Source: JADHUC01 sp964617665
GTDB taxonomy: Bacteria > Planctomycetota > Planctomycetia > Pirellulales > Pirellulaceae
NCBI GenBank assembly: GCA_964617665.1
Contig: CAZUAH010000337.1
Coordinates: 1 to 14,846, forward strand
DNA: 14,846 nt
Reading direction: 5' to 3'
Shown: positions 5,725 to 13,412 of the stretch, in pieces
How positions within the stretch are numbered: position 1 is the stretch's first letter
Layout: each line of letters begins with the position of its first letter
The notes under the pieces: generated by a model
Seen by the model: the letters and a program-made list of their open reading frames with translations, nothing else
Told to the model about the DNA's origin: nothing
Databases searched by the model: none
Position numbers and translations under genes: made by a program

Positions 5725-8700
5725 ATGAATAAAGGACAAGTTGCCGTGATCGTTTCAATGTCGTGGGTTGTCTGGTTATCAAGTCTCTCGACAACAGAAG
5801 CCGAGTTGGCCGACGAGATGATTCAGGCAGCGGGCGTCAGCGGCGGTCTGATCGTGCATATAGGGTGCAGTGATCCGGAGTTTCTCGTAAGTCTGCGGCA
5901 GAATGATGCTCTTCTGGTTCATGCACTGGACACGGACGCGGAGAAAGTGGCCACGGCCCGAAAAGCGATCAAGGCCCAAGGTCTTTACGGACGAATCTCC
6001 GTCGATACGTTCGACGGGACGAACTTGCCATACGCCGAGAACCTCGTGAATCTGGTTGTGGTGGATACGAGATGCGAGATGCGAGATACGGGAAGCGAGA
6101 TTCTGCGCGTTCTGACCCCGCGCGGTGTGGCTATCGTGCGGGAGAGGGGGAACGAGGGGTGGCTGTCCTGTATTCCGCATCCCGCAGAGCGTATCCCGCA
6201 TCCTGTATCCCGCATCGGAAACCGTTTCGCGATGTTTGCCAAACCTGCCTCGGCAGAAATCGACGAGTGGACGCACTATCTGTACGATTCCACGGGCAAC
6301 GCCGCGTCGCGTGACAGGCTGGTAGGTCCCCCGCGTTCCATGCGATGGGTAGCCGCACCGCTTTGGCCGCGCAGTCACGAATACACCCCGAGCATATCGG
6401 CCTTGGTGACTTCCGGTGGGCGGATTTTCTACATCATGGACGAAGGCGTCCGAGGTTTGTTCGACAGCCGGTTCCCCGAAAAATGGGCTGTAATCGCCCG
6501 CGATGCCTTCAATGGGCTTCTCCTTTGGAAACGCCCATTTTCCGACTGGGGGCCATCGCAATGGAAAGCCAGCGGCCATTGGAGTACGCCCATGTCGTTG
6601 CCGAGACGCCTGGTGTGCACAGACGATCGGCTGTACGTCACTCTGGGCTACCGGGCGCCGGTTACGGTTCTGGACGCACGTACGGGCGACATCGTCCGCG
6701 TTTTGGAGGGGACACAGAACGCCGACGAGATCATCCTGGACGATGCTGTTTTGCTCGCTCGGTCCTGCAAGAATGTGCCGGACTACCCCAAGGGCGCTAC
6801 GGCCTGGGACGTAACCACACGTGGGAAGCGGACGACGGACACTTGGCCGTTGGCCCCTGCGGTACCGGGCGACGAGACCATCGTCGCGGTCCACACTAAG
6901 ACCGGGAACGTGCAGTGGGAGCAAACCGAGAAACGAATTGTCACGCTATCGTTGGCCGCGTCCAAGGGAAGAGTCTGCTATCACACGTTCGAAGAGCTTG
7001 TCTGTCTGGATTTGGCGAGCGGCAAGGAATTGTGGCGAGAGGAAGGCCAGCCTTGGCCGGATCTGGTAGGGACGGGCGTCACCTTGGTTATGTACGAAGA
7101 TGTGATCTTGACGACCAGCAGCGAAGGACTGGTCGCACGCTCGGCAGAGACAGGCAAGCAACTCTGGCGTGGACCGCGCATTCCGCGCGTCGCACCGCGT
7201 CAGCCGGCGGACCTTATGGTCGCCAATGGTTTGGTCTGGAGCAGCCTCACGCCCGAGATGCCGATGGGCACGGTTCCAAAGCAAAGAATGGAAGCTCCGC
7301 GCGTTACCGGGCAGAAGGTGTTGGGCTTTGATCCCGTAACCGGCGAAGTGAGGAGATCTGTAGACATCGGACATATGATGAGCGAAGGCCATCATGTGCG
7401 GTGCTATCGCAGCAAAGCCACGCAAGAGTACTTACTCTGGCCCAAGCGAGGAGTCGAATTTGTCGACATAGCCGAGGGAAACGGCCACATGCGCTGCGAT
7501 TGGACTCGCGGCGAATGCAGCTACGGTGTGATGCCCGCAAACGGACTCCTCTATGTCCCGCCGCATCCCTGCGTCTGTTACACGGGCGTGGCCTTGAACG
7601 GATTCAACGCCCTGGCAGCCAAACTGCCCGAGACGTCAGACGCTAACGGTGTAGAGCCTAAGCGGTTGATAGAAGGCCCAGCGTACGGAAGTGTGTCTGC
7701 TCCCCCCCACTCCACGCACGCGTGGCCCACGTACCGTGGCGACGCGACTCGAAGCGGTGCCGCGGATTGTGCTGTGCCCCACGATGCCAGCCTCCTTTGG
7801 AAAGTCAGCGTTGGAGGGCGTCTGACACAGCCGGTCGTTTCCAGCGGGAAGCTCTTCCTTGCGTCCGTGAACGAGCACGCTATCCATTGTCTCGCCCAGA
7901 AGGACGGGCGACGATTGTGGACATTCACGGCAGGTGGAAGGGTCGATTCGCCGCCTACACTCTATCGAGGACTGGTGCTGTTCGGCTGTCGGGACGGGTG
8001 GGTGTATTGCGTCCAAGCGTCCGACGGCGAGTTGATGTGGCGTTTCCGCGCGGCGCCAGCCGAGCGACGTATCGTCGCGTTCGGGCAGCTCGAATCGCCG
8101 TGGGGAGTGCACGGGAGTGTTCTGATCGAACACGGCACGGTTTACTTCGCGGCAGGCCGATCAAGCTTCCTGGATGGAGGTGTCGGCCTGTACGGCTTAG
8201 ATCCAGAGACGGGAGCGGTGCGTCACCACAGTCATCTGGACGGGCCATGGCCGGACATCACGAAGGACCGAGGTCAGCCGTACCACATGGAAGGCGCGAA
8301 ACCGGATATCCTGGTCAGCGATGGCAAGTACCTGTACATGTTTCACAACAAGTTCGATTTGGAACTCAATCAGGTCGAGACCAAGCCGCGAGGCGCAGGA
8401 GGCGACCGTGTGACCGGCCTGCGTCTGACTACTACCTCAGGCCTGCTGGATGACACATGGCATGACCGGTTCTACTGGTTCCACAACAAACTGTGGCCGG
8501 GGAGTCATTTCGCCACCAGAGGGCCCAAATCCGGGCAGATACTGGTCTTCGACGAGAAAACCACCTACGGCCAACGCGCTTTCTCGGTTAGGGAGAGACT
8601 TAGCCCCAAGTTCACGCCCGGCCGTCAGGGATATCTGCTATTTGCCGACCATGCTGATACCGAGGCATTAGTGCCCGGCAACCGAAGCGGTCGCGGAACC

Positions 8701-9009
8701 GAATACAAACCGGACAAGCCGCCAAAATGGTCGACACATGTGCCTGTCCGTGCGACGGCGATGGTGCTGACCCCGAACACGCTGTTTCTGGCCGGGCTAC
8801 CCGACGCGGTTCCAGAGGAAGATCCATACGCTGCGTTGGAGGGGAGGTTGGGCGCTGCACTGTGGGCGGTTTCCACGGAGGACGGATCGAAACTCGCCGA
8901 ACAGCATCTCGACTCGACACCCGTATTCGACGGCATGATTGCCGCGGATGGCATGCTGTACATCTCCACGGCGGACGGAGATCTACTCTGCTTTGGAGCC
9001 CAACCGTAG
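5725..9009 (+). CDS. Exported Rossmann (methyltransferase-like) plus PQQ beta-propeller protein
   Basis: A 1,094-residue protein. ATG 5725 has GGAGGAG just upstream; a TTG four codons earlier (5713) also has a site but would leave almost no leader after the likely TACAAT -10. Residues 1-27 form a signal peptide (VAVIVSMSWVVWLSSLSTTEA). Residues about 30-145 resemble a class I methyltransferase fold: LIVHIGCSD in place of the glycine loop, HALDTDAEK as the acidic second strand, NLVVVD as the fourth. The loop lacks the usual GxGxG, so SAM binding is doubtful. The signature DEWTHYLYD and VGPPRSMRWV open a PQQ-like propeller with blades such as VTVLDARTGD, LVCLDLASGKELW and SAETGKQLW. A second propeller begins at HAWPTYRGDATRSG (LAQKDGRRLWTF, VQASDGELMWRF, LDPETGAV). 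I recall this architecture from planctomycetes; its function is unknown. Two heptamer-repeat arrays sit inside the Rossmann part and its exit. No operon partner: mnmA converges 11 bp downstream. Confidence 0.85.
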   Translation: MNKGQVAVIVSMSWVVWLSSLSTTEAELADEMIQAAGVSGGLIVHIGCSDPEFLVSLRQNDALLVHALDTDAEKVATARKAIKAQGLYGRISVDTFDGTNLPYAENLVNLVVVDTRCEMRDTGSEILRVLTPRGVAIVRERGNEGWLSCIPHPAERIPHPVSRIGNRFAMFAKPASAEIDEWTHYLYDSTGNAASRDRLVGPPRSMRWVAAPLWPRSHEYTPSISALVTSGGRIFYIMDEGVRGLFDSRFPEKWAVIARDAFNGLLLWKRPFSDWGPSQWKASGHWSTPMSLPRRLVCTDDRLYVTLGYRAPVTVLDARTGDIVRVLEGTQNADEIILDDAVLLARSCKNVPDYPKGATAWDVTTRGKRTTDTWPLAPAVPGDETIVAVHTKTGNVQWEQTEKRIVTLSLAASKGRVCYHTFEELVCLDLASGKELWREEGQPWPDLVGTGVTLVMYEDVILTTSSEGLVARSAETGKQLWRGPRIPRVAPRQPADLMVANGLVWSSLTPEMPMGTVPKQRMEAPRVTGQKVLGFDPVTGEVRRSVDIGHMMSEGHHVRCYRSKATQEYLLWPKRGVEFVDIAEGNGHMRCDWTRGECSYGVMPANGLLYVPPHPCVCYTGVALNGFNALAAKLPETSDANGVEPKRLIEGPAYGSVSAPPHSTHAWPTYRGDATRSGAADCAVPHDASLLWKVSVGGRLTQPVVSSGKLFLASVNEHAIHCLAQKDGRRLWTFTAGGRVDSPPTLYRGLVLFGCRDGWVYCVQASDGELMWRFRAAPAERRIVAFGQLESPWGVHGSVLIEHGTVYFAAGRSSFLDGGVGLYGLDPETGAVRHHSHLDGPWPDITKDRGQPYHMEGAKPDILVSDGKYLYMFHNKFDLELNQVETKPRGAGGDRVTGLRLTTTSGLLDDTWHDRFYWFHNKLWPGSHFATRGPKSGQILVFDEKTTYGQRAFSVRERLSPKFTPGRQGYLLFADHADTEALVPGNRSGRGTEYKPDKPPKWSTHVPVRATAMVLTPNTLFLAGLPDAVPEEDPYAALEGRLGAALWAVSTEDGSKLAEQHLDSTPVFDGMIAADGMLYISTADGDLLCFGAQP
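6064..6105 (+). repeat. Heptamer array, GATRCGR units, inside the PQQ-propeller gene
   Basis: Five contiguous 7-base units, GATACGA, GATGCGA, GATGCGA, GATACGG, GAAGCGA, followed by a decayed sixth (GATTCTG). The array spans 42 bases, a multiple of both 7 and 3, so it keeps the reading frame and adds or replaces 14 residues (DTRCEMRDTGSEIL). It faces an inverted array 69 bases downstream. Confidence 0.7.
6175..6216 (-). repeat. Inverted heptamer array, GATGCGG units on the minus strand
   Basis: Six contiguous 7-base units read on the plus strand as CCGCATC, CCGCAGA, GCGTATC, CCGCATC, CTGTATC, CCGCATC, which is GATGCGG and variants on the minus strand. The total is again exactly 42 bases, encoding PHPAERIPHPVSRI in frame. 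It is the reverse complement theme of the array at 6064-6105, so the two could pair as a long imperfect stem. The encoded segment falls just before the conserved DEWTHYLYD signature, where I would expect only a short linker, which suggests an inserted repeat. Confidence 0.72.
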
Positions 9010-9020
9010 TCCGGCACGGC

Positions 9021-10145
9021 CTACTGAATCCAGCCTCCCCCGAGGACGCGATCGCCATCGTAGCAGACGGCCGCCTGGCCTGGGGCCACGCCAAACCGGG
9101 GTTCGTCGAACTCGACCTTCAAGCGTCCATCTGGCAGGATCTCGGCCGTCGCGGCGGCTGCTTCCGCGTTGTAGCGGATCTTCGCATGACAGCGAAACGA
9201 CCCGGTGGGTGGATCGACCAGCCAATTGCAGTCATCGGCTGTCAAATCGACGCGGGCCAACTCGTTCTTTGTGCCGATGACGACTCGTCGTGTTTCAGGT
9301 TCAATGCGAATCACAAAGAACGGCTCGCCCATGGCCACCCGTAAGCCCTTTCGTTGGCCGATGGTAAAGCCCTCGATGCCGGGATGCCGGCCGACTACAC
9401 GGCCGCCGGTGGTGACGATGTCCCCGGCCACGTCCGCCTGTTCGCCGCGCTGGGCACGGACGAATTCCACGTGCTTTCCGGATGTAACGAAACAGATCTC
9501 CTGGCTGTCCCTTTTGTCCGCTACGCGCAATCCAAGTTCGCCTGCAATTTCGCGGATGTGCGTTTTCTCGTGATCACCAACCGGCAGCAGTATTCGATCA
9601 AGCACCTCCCGTTTGATGCCAAACAGCGCGTAGGACTGGTCCTTTGTGCAATCCATCCCGCGACAAAGTGATGGAACGGTCGGCAGGCCGGGAGAAACGA
9701 CACGGGCGTAATGCCCCGTGGCAACAAACTCGGCTCCTAAGCTGTCGGCGTACTCGAACAGCTTGCCGAATTTCAGCCACGTGTTGCACATGACGCAGGG
9801 GTTTGGAGTGCGACCCGTGGTGTATTCGTCCACGAAGTAGTCGATGATCCGGCGGAATTCATCCTGCATGTCCAAAGCATAGAAGGGGATGTCCAACCGA
9901 TCTGCCACTCGGCGAGCGTCCTCGGCATCCGCCGCGCTGCAACAGCCCTGTTTGTGATCGAGTCTTGCGGTGGATACTTGCTGTAGGCGTGGGCCGGGCG
10001 AATCGTCGATGGCGCATTCGGCAACGGGCGACTGTTCGCCGTGCCGCATGAACACGCCGGTCACATCGTGGCCTTGCCGCAGGAGCAGATGGGCAGCCAC
10101 ACTGCTGTCGACTCCTCCAGACATTGCCAGTACGATTCGTGCCAT
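9021..10145 (-). CDS. mnmA: tRNA-specific 2-thiouridylase MnmA
   Basis: A 374-residue enzyme that adds sulfur to U34 of the tRNAs for Lys, Glu and Gln, using ATP and a persulfide relay, in the cytoplasm. The PP-loop SGGVDSS is at residues 9-15. GRTPNPCVMCN (111-121) carries the catalytic Cys at C120, with an extra Cys at 117 making a CxxC. The second catalytic Cys is C218 in RDSQEICFV. GMDCTKDQSYALFG (163-176) and the C-terminal GQAAVCYDGDRVLGGG are also standard. Between strand 2 and ADAEDARRVADRL there is an insertion of about 20-25 residues relative to E. coli, ending in HKQGCCS. The start ATG lacks a good nearby ribosome binding site: AAGGAG lies 16 bases upstream, and no in-frame start exists closer to it. 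The gene converges on the PQQ-propeller gene with an 11 bp gap and no visible terminator. Confidence 0.96.
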   Translation of the reverse strand: MARIVLAMSGGVDSSVAAHLLLRQGHDVTGVFMRHGEQSPVAECAIDDSPGPRLQQVSTARLDHKQGCCSAADAEDARRVADRLDIPFYALDMQDEFRRIIDYFVDEYTTGRTPNPCVMCNTWLKFGKLFEYADSLGAEFVATGHYARVVSPGLPTVPSLCRGMDCTKDQSYALFGIKREVLDRILLPVGDHEKTHIREIAGELGLRVADKRDSQEICFVTSGKHVEFVRAQRGEQADVAGDIVTTGGRVVGRHPGIEGFTIGQRKGLRVAMGEPFFVIRIEPETRRVVIGTKNELARVDLTADDCNWLVDPPTGSFRCHAKIRYNAEAAAATAEILPDGRLKVEFDEPRFGVAPGQAAVCYDGDRVLGGGWIQ

Positions 10146-10453
10146 GATGACAGCCGAAAGGCTCCTTGATGCTCGCGACGGGTCACTCTGTGGGAAATCT
10201 CTACGGCAGGCGGGACGTGCAGCCTATTCGATTCAATATGAGCGCATCTCAGTCCCCACGTATTAGCGGGTGGGTTGTCGATGCGGGGTAACTGCCCGTG
10301 CATGAGTCTATGTCTGCCGCGGACTACCGACAAGCCATACGTTGCTCGTAGGCGGTGCGAGAGAACTCTGAGTGAACCACCTTTTCGGATCTGGCATCTT
10401 TGAGATAATAGCGTTTCGAGCTTGCAGTATTAAGTCCAGCAAAGGAAGTACGA
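10146..10453. promoter_or_regulatory. 308 bp divergent intergenic region, mnmA / prfB
   Basis: No convincing gene, tRNA or riboswitch is visible here. It must contain both divergent promoters. The best candidate is GATAAT (10404-10409), a -10-like hexamer 44 bases before the prfB ATG, but the region where its -35 should be (CTTTTC, 10381-10386) matches poorly. prfB has AAAGGAAG (10441-10448) as ribosome binding site. Nothing convincing was seen for mnmA. Confidence 0.35.
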
Positions 10454-11561
10454 ATGGACGCAGAATTGGTCGACCGAGCACAGATGATTCAGCAGCGGCT
10501 CTTGCAGCTACGAGACAGTCTTTGACTGCGCTGCCAAGAAGCAGCAAATCGCGGGCATCGAGGCCAAAATGGCCGCAGCGGATTTCTGGGACAATCACGA
10601 GAAGGCTCAAGAAACGGTCGGTCAGCTCAAATCGCTTAAGACGCTAGTCGATCCCTTGGAGGAAGCGTCGACGGCAGGCGAAGACCTTGACGACCTCCTA
10701 GAATTGGCCGAAGAGGACGACGAGTTCGCCGAAGAGGCTGTCGGCGAGATCGAACGCCTGGAGCAGACGGTCGCCGATCTGGAGCTGAAATCCTTGCTGA
10801 GCGGCCCCAATGACGATGCCGGGGCAATCTTGTGCATTAACGCGCGTGACGGTGGTACGGACGCCAACGATTGGGCCGAGATGCTGTTGCGCATGTACAT
10901 TCAGTGGGCCCAGAAAGGCGAGTTTTCGGTATCGTTGCTGGATCGTAACGAGAACGATGAAGCCGGCATCAACAACGCGACTATTGCCATCCGCGGCCCC
11001 ATGGCCTATGGGTATCTGAAGGGCGAAACTGGCATGCATCGACTGGTCCGCATTAGCCCGTTCAACTCGGAAGGGAAACGCCAGACTAGTTTCGCGGCGG
11101 TGGATGTGTCGCCCGAGATCTCGGACAATATCGAGATCGAGATCGACGACAAGGACGTGCGCGAGGACACATTCCGGGCCAGCGGCGCCGGCGGTCAGCA
11201 CGTGAACAAGACCAGCAGCGCGGTCCGTCTGAGTCACGGGCCCTCGGGCATCATGGTCCAGTGTCAGAACGAGCGCAGCCAGCACAAGAACCGCGCGATT
11301 GCATGGAAGATGCTGCGGTCGCGTCTGGCGCGGATCGAAGAGGAGAAGCGTGAAGCCGAGCAAGAGGCGAAATACCAGAGCAAGGCTCGCGTCGGTTTTG
11401 GATCGCAGATCCGCAACTACTTCCTTCATCCCGATCAGCGCGTCAAGGACGCCCGCACCGGATACCTGATCGGCAATTTCAACAGTGTGCTGGACGGCAA
11501 TATCCAGGGCTTCCTGGACTCGTACTTGCGTTGGCGCGTTGGTCAGGACCAGAACGGTTAA
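10454..11561 (+). CDS. prfB: Peptide chain release factor 2, expressed by +1 programmed frameshift
   Basis: Translation starts at ATG 10454 (AAAGGAAG 5 bases upstream), reads 23 codons ending ...QLRDSL, meets an in-frame TGA at 10523-10525, and must shift +1 to continue from GAC at 10524 (DCAAKKQQIAGIEAKM...). The join gives about 368 residues, normal for RF2. The SPF motif that recognises UGA is in VRISPFNSEGKRQTSFA and the peptidyl-hydrolysis GGQ motif is in SGAGGQHVNKT. RF2 terminates at UAA and UGA in the ribosome. The frameshift makes synthesis autoregulated: when RF2 is abundant the TGA is read as stop; when scarce, ribosomes slip. The in-frame TGA should not be read as a pseudogene mark. 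An unknown gene follows 3 bp after the stop and is probably co-transcribed. Confidence 0.97.
10520..10526 (+). promoter_or_regulatory. RF2 +1 programmed frameshift site (CTT TGA C)
   Basis: CTT at 10520-10522 is the slippery codon, TGA at 10523-10525 the regulatory stop, and the C at 10526 gives the weak termination context TGAC conserved in prfB. In E. coli an AGGGGG sequence three bases before CTT stimulates the shift by pairing with 16S rRNA. Here that position reads CGAGACAGT, with only a GAG remnant, so the Shine-Dalgarno stimulator looks absent or very weak. Confidence 0.93.
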
Positions 11562-11564
11562 GGC

Positions 11565-12134
11565 ATGGCCGACTTGCCAAGTCTGGAGGTTACGGATCCG
11601 GCGGGTCGCTGTTTGCGTGCAACGTTCGTTTGGCAACGCGATCGCTACGCGCACCGAATCGAGGTTCTGGCTCAAGGCCTTCCGGCGATTTGTCTCACAA
11701 CCGAGGAAGGCGACATCGACGATCAATGGCCGCCCAGCCCTCCGCTACAACAGCACAGCACAGCTACGAATGCTGCTGGCAATAGCGTCGCCCTATTGGT
11801 TGGCATGGCGGGCAAGAACCACTGGTCGGCCAGCGTCGAGAGCGGCTCCACGACGACGAGCCTAGTGTTCGACATGGCTTGCCGCGTCGGGCGGCAGCCC
11901 AGGTGGCTAGGGAGCAGTTATCGAACAAGCTCGCACGTCACGCTCGATGATCTACGGACGCCACGTTTGACGGTAGGCGATGGTCCCGTGGAGCTAATAA
12001 TCGAGCCAGTGGATTCTACGTGCATAGCAACCGTTTCGCGGGAAAGCGATCGCGTTTCGCTCGTTGCTCCGCTACCCAACGCCGAGCCACCATTCACGAT
12101 TCGTTGGAAATACCGCGTCAGGCTGCTGGGATGA
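11565..12134 (+). CDS. Conserved-looking protein of unknown function downstream of prfB
   Basis: A 189-residue protein starting at ATG 11565, 3 bp after the prfB stop; only AAGG lies before the start, too close to act as a normal ribosome binding site, so it probably relies on coupling to prfB translation. I recognise no domain. No signal peptide or membrane segment is visible. The sequence is rich in short beta-strand-like stretches (LRATFVWQRDRYAHRIEVL near the start, PVELIIEPVD and FTIRWKYRVRLLG near the end). Two stretches look like motifs that would be conserved: WPPSPPLQ at 55-62 and GMAGKNHWSAS at 80-90. I recall similar phrases in planctomycete hypothetical proteins, but that is memory and not a search. 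Coding is supported by uninterrupted length and sensible composition. It ends 2 bp from the stop of the convergent Hpt gene. Confidence 0.72.
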   Translation: MADLPSLEVTDPAGRCLRATFVWQRDRYAHRIEVLAQGLPAICLTTEEGDIDDQWPPSPPLQQHSTATNAAGNSVALLVGMAGKNHWSASVESGSTTTSLVFDMACRVGRQPRWLGSSYRTSSHVTLDDLRTPRLTVGDGPVELIIEPVDSTCIATVSRESDRVSLVAPLPNAEPPFTIRWKYRVRLLG

Positions 12135-12136
12135 GG

Positions 12137-12550
12137 CTAGTCATCCTGTCGTTTCGCCCGCTGCTCCATACTTGCCAGGACGGCGGACATCGTCGTGCTG
12201 AGAAGACCGAAAATCTCCTCCGCTCGCGTCCAGTCTTCGTCTGTCACAGGTTGCTCGTCGGGCGGATCGGGCTTCTTGCCAATCTCTTCGATCTGCCATG
12301 CCTGCTGACCTGCCTCGGAGCATTCGAAAATCCTTAACGAACCCTTCAAGGTGTGTGCCGACCGGCGAAGTAGTTGCGTGTCACGTTCGTCGATGCCCTG
12401 GCGGATTCCTGACATTACGGACGGTGCCTCATCGATGAACACCTTGACGATGTCTAGAAGCAGTTCTTCATCGCCGTCGGTGGCCTCCAACGCGGCTGTC
12501 CAAATGACTGGGCCCGAACCATCTTGCTGAAGTGGAGATGAGTCTGACAT
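12137..12550 (-). CDS. Stand-alone Hpt (histidine phosphotransfer) domain protein
   Basis: A 137-residue, almost entirely helical protein. The phosphorylation motif is AHTLKGS at residues 65-71, with H66 as the phospho-accepting His and the Lys and Gly positions typical of Hpt domains. The preceding helix (LLLDIVKVFIDEAPSVMSGIR) and following helices complete the four-helix bundle; a Pro/Asp-rich loop (KKPDPPDEQPVTDED) is a little longer than usual. There is no kinase, receiver or membrane part, so it should shuttle phosphate between a hybrid sensor kinase and a response regulator encoded elsewhere. It is the third gene of a minus-strand cluster after kbl and the PIG-L deacetylase (33 bp gap), an unusual place for a phosphorelay protein. 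The start ATG has only a weak ribosome binding site. The stop lies 2 bp from the convergent plus-strand gene. Confidence 0.88.
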   Translation of the reverse strand: MSDSSPLQQDGSGPVIWTAALEATDGDEELLLDIVKVFIDEAPSVMSGIRQGIDERDTQLLRRSAHTLKGSLRIFECSEAGQQAWQIEEIGKKPDPPDEQPVTDEDWTRAEEIFGLLSTTMSAVLASMEQRAKRQDD

Positions 12551-12583
12551 TTTGTTCCGTCCTGCTAGTCGTTTCCTTTGGCC

Positions 12584-13411
12584 CTATTCAGGAACAAACG
12601 GGAATAGCCGTGCCATGTCCGCTGCCGTAAATGGCGAGCCGTATTCGCACGGTTCAAACGCCTCGACGAACTTGATTGCCCGGCCGCGCTCGTCGCCGTA
12701 GGTGGCAATCAGGATGTCTCGACACTTGTCCGCCAGAGGTAAGATGAGCTCCAGATACCAGTCGCGCAAGAACCGCCTCTGCCCCTCGGGATCCTCGGGA
12801 ACGGGTTCGGGCCGGCAGAAGTTGTACGGCAAGAAGTCGAAGAACTGCGAGCGATGGCAAGCCAGCATATCGATCACCGTGTCCAATACCGGCTCGATAT
12901 CAACGACGACCTTGGGCGAGAAAGGATAAGGCCGCGTGAACTCATCGGACATATACGTGATGACTGGATTCTTGCGCAACGCGGGCACGTCGGAAGCCAC
13001 AGCCGGCACCGTCACCATATAGGCTGCGTCACACACCAATTGCGAGGTGTAGCGGTGATCGGGATGGTAGTCGTTTGGGCGATGGGTCAGGATCAAGTCC
13101 GGGTGATACTGACGAATCAGGCGGATTATCTCGAAACGCGCTTCAAGCGTCGGCTCCAAATGGCCGTCGCGATAATCGAGCACTCGATATTCAAAGTCCA
13201 CCACCTTTGCCGAGGCCATCGCCTCGTCGCGACGAATGGCAGCGATTTCTTCGCCGTACCGAGTTTGATGGCCAGACTCACCGTTAGTGACGCTGACAAA
13301 ACAGACCTGGTGGCCCAGCTGTCGATACAACGCGGCCGTGCCGCCAGCCTTGAACTCGCAGTCGTCCGGGTGAGCGCCGATGCCTAGTATCCGAAGACGT
13401 TCCTTCTCCAT
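12584..13411 (-). CDS. PIG-L / LmbE family deacetylase
   Basis: A 275-residue zinc-dependent N-deacetylase-type protein. The hallmark AHPDDCE is at 13-19 (H14 zinc ligand, D16/D17 including the general base), and the second half of the metal site is in RPNDYHPDHRYTS (H116, D118, H119). Relatives deacetylate N-acetylglucosaminyl groups in mycothiol, bacillithiol, glycolipids or antibiotics; the substrate here is unknown, and no thiol-biosynthesis partner (BshA or BshC type) is visible. No signal peptide, so it should be cytoplasmic. The ATG follows the kbl stop after one base (TAGGATG), with GGGG a few bases further up inside the last kbl codons, so translation is likely coupled. Length and motif spacing are normal for the family. 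Confidence 0.9.
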   Translation of the reverse strand: MEKERLRILGIGAHPDDCEFKAGGTAALYRQLGHQVCFVSVTNGESGHQTRYGEEIAAIRRDEAMASAKVVDFEYRVLDYRDGHLEPTLEARFEIIRLIRQYHPDLILTHRPNDYHPDHRYTSQLVCDAAYMVTVPAVASDVPALRKNPVITYMSDEFTRPYPFSPKVVVDIEPVLDTVIDMLACHRSQFFDFLPYNFCRPEPVPEDPEGQRRFLRDWYLELILPLADKCRDILIATYGDERGRAIKFVEAFEPCEYGSPFTAADMARLFPFVPE

Positions 13412-13412
13412 C

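Noticed and set aside
6064..6216. Possible small CRISPR-like array
   Set aside because: Units are 7 bases, contiguous and without spacers, and they lie inside a gene with no cas genes nearby.
5779..6924. 381-codon minus-strand open frame opposite the PQQ-propeller gene
   Set aside because: It has no recognisable domain, runs across the heptamer repeats, and the plus strand carries a clear signal peptide and propeller motifs.
9010..9020. Bidirectional terminator between the PQQ-propeller gene and mnmA
   Set aside because: The gap is only 11 bases and I see no hairpin with a T-run across the two stop codons.
10146..10453. tRNA or riboswitch in the mnmA/prfB gap
   Set aside because: No cloverleaf with a T-loop and anticodon stem, and no recognisable riboswitch core, could be traced on either strand by eye.
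10454..10525. prfB looks broken by an early in-frame TGA
   Set aside because: The CTT TGA C context and perfect RF2 sequence in the +1 frame mark the well-known programmed frameshift, not a mutation.
10698..11726. Long open frame (342 codons) on the minus strand opposite prfB
   Set aside because: It is antisense to an unmistakable RF2 gene, has no recognisable domain and arises from codon bias.
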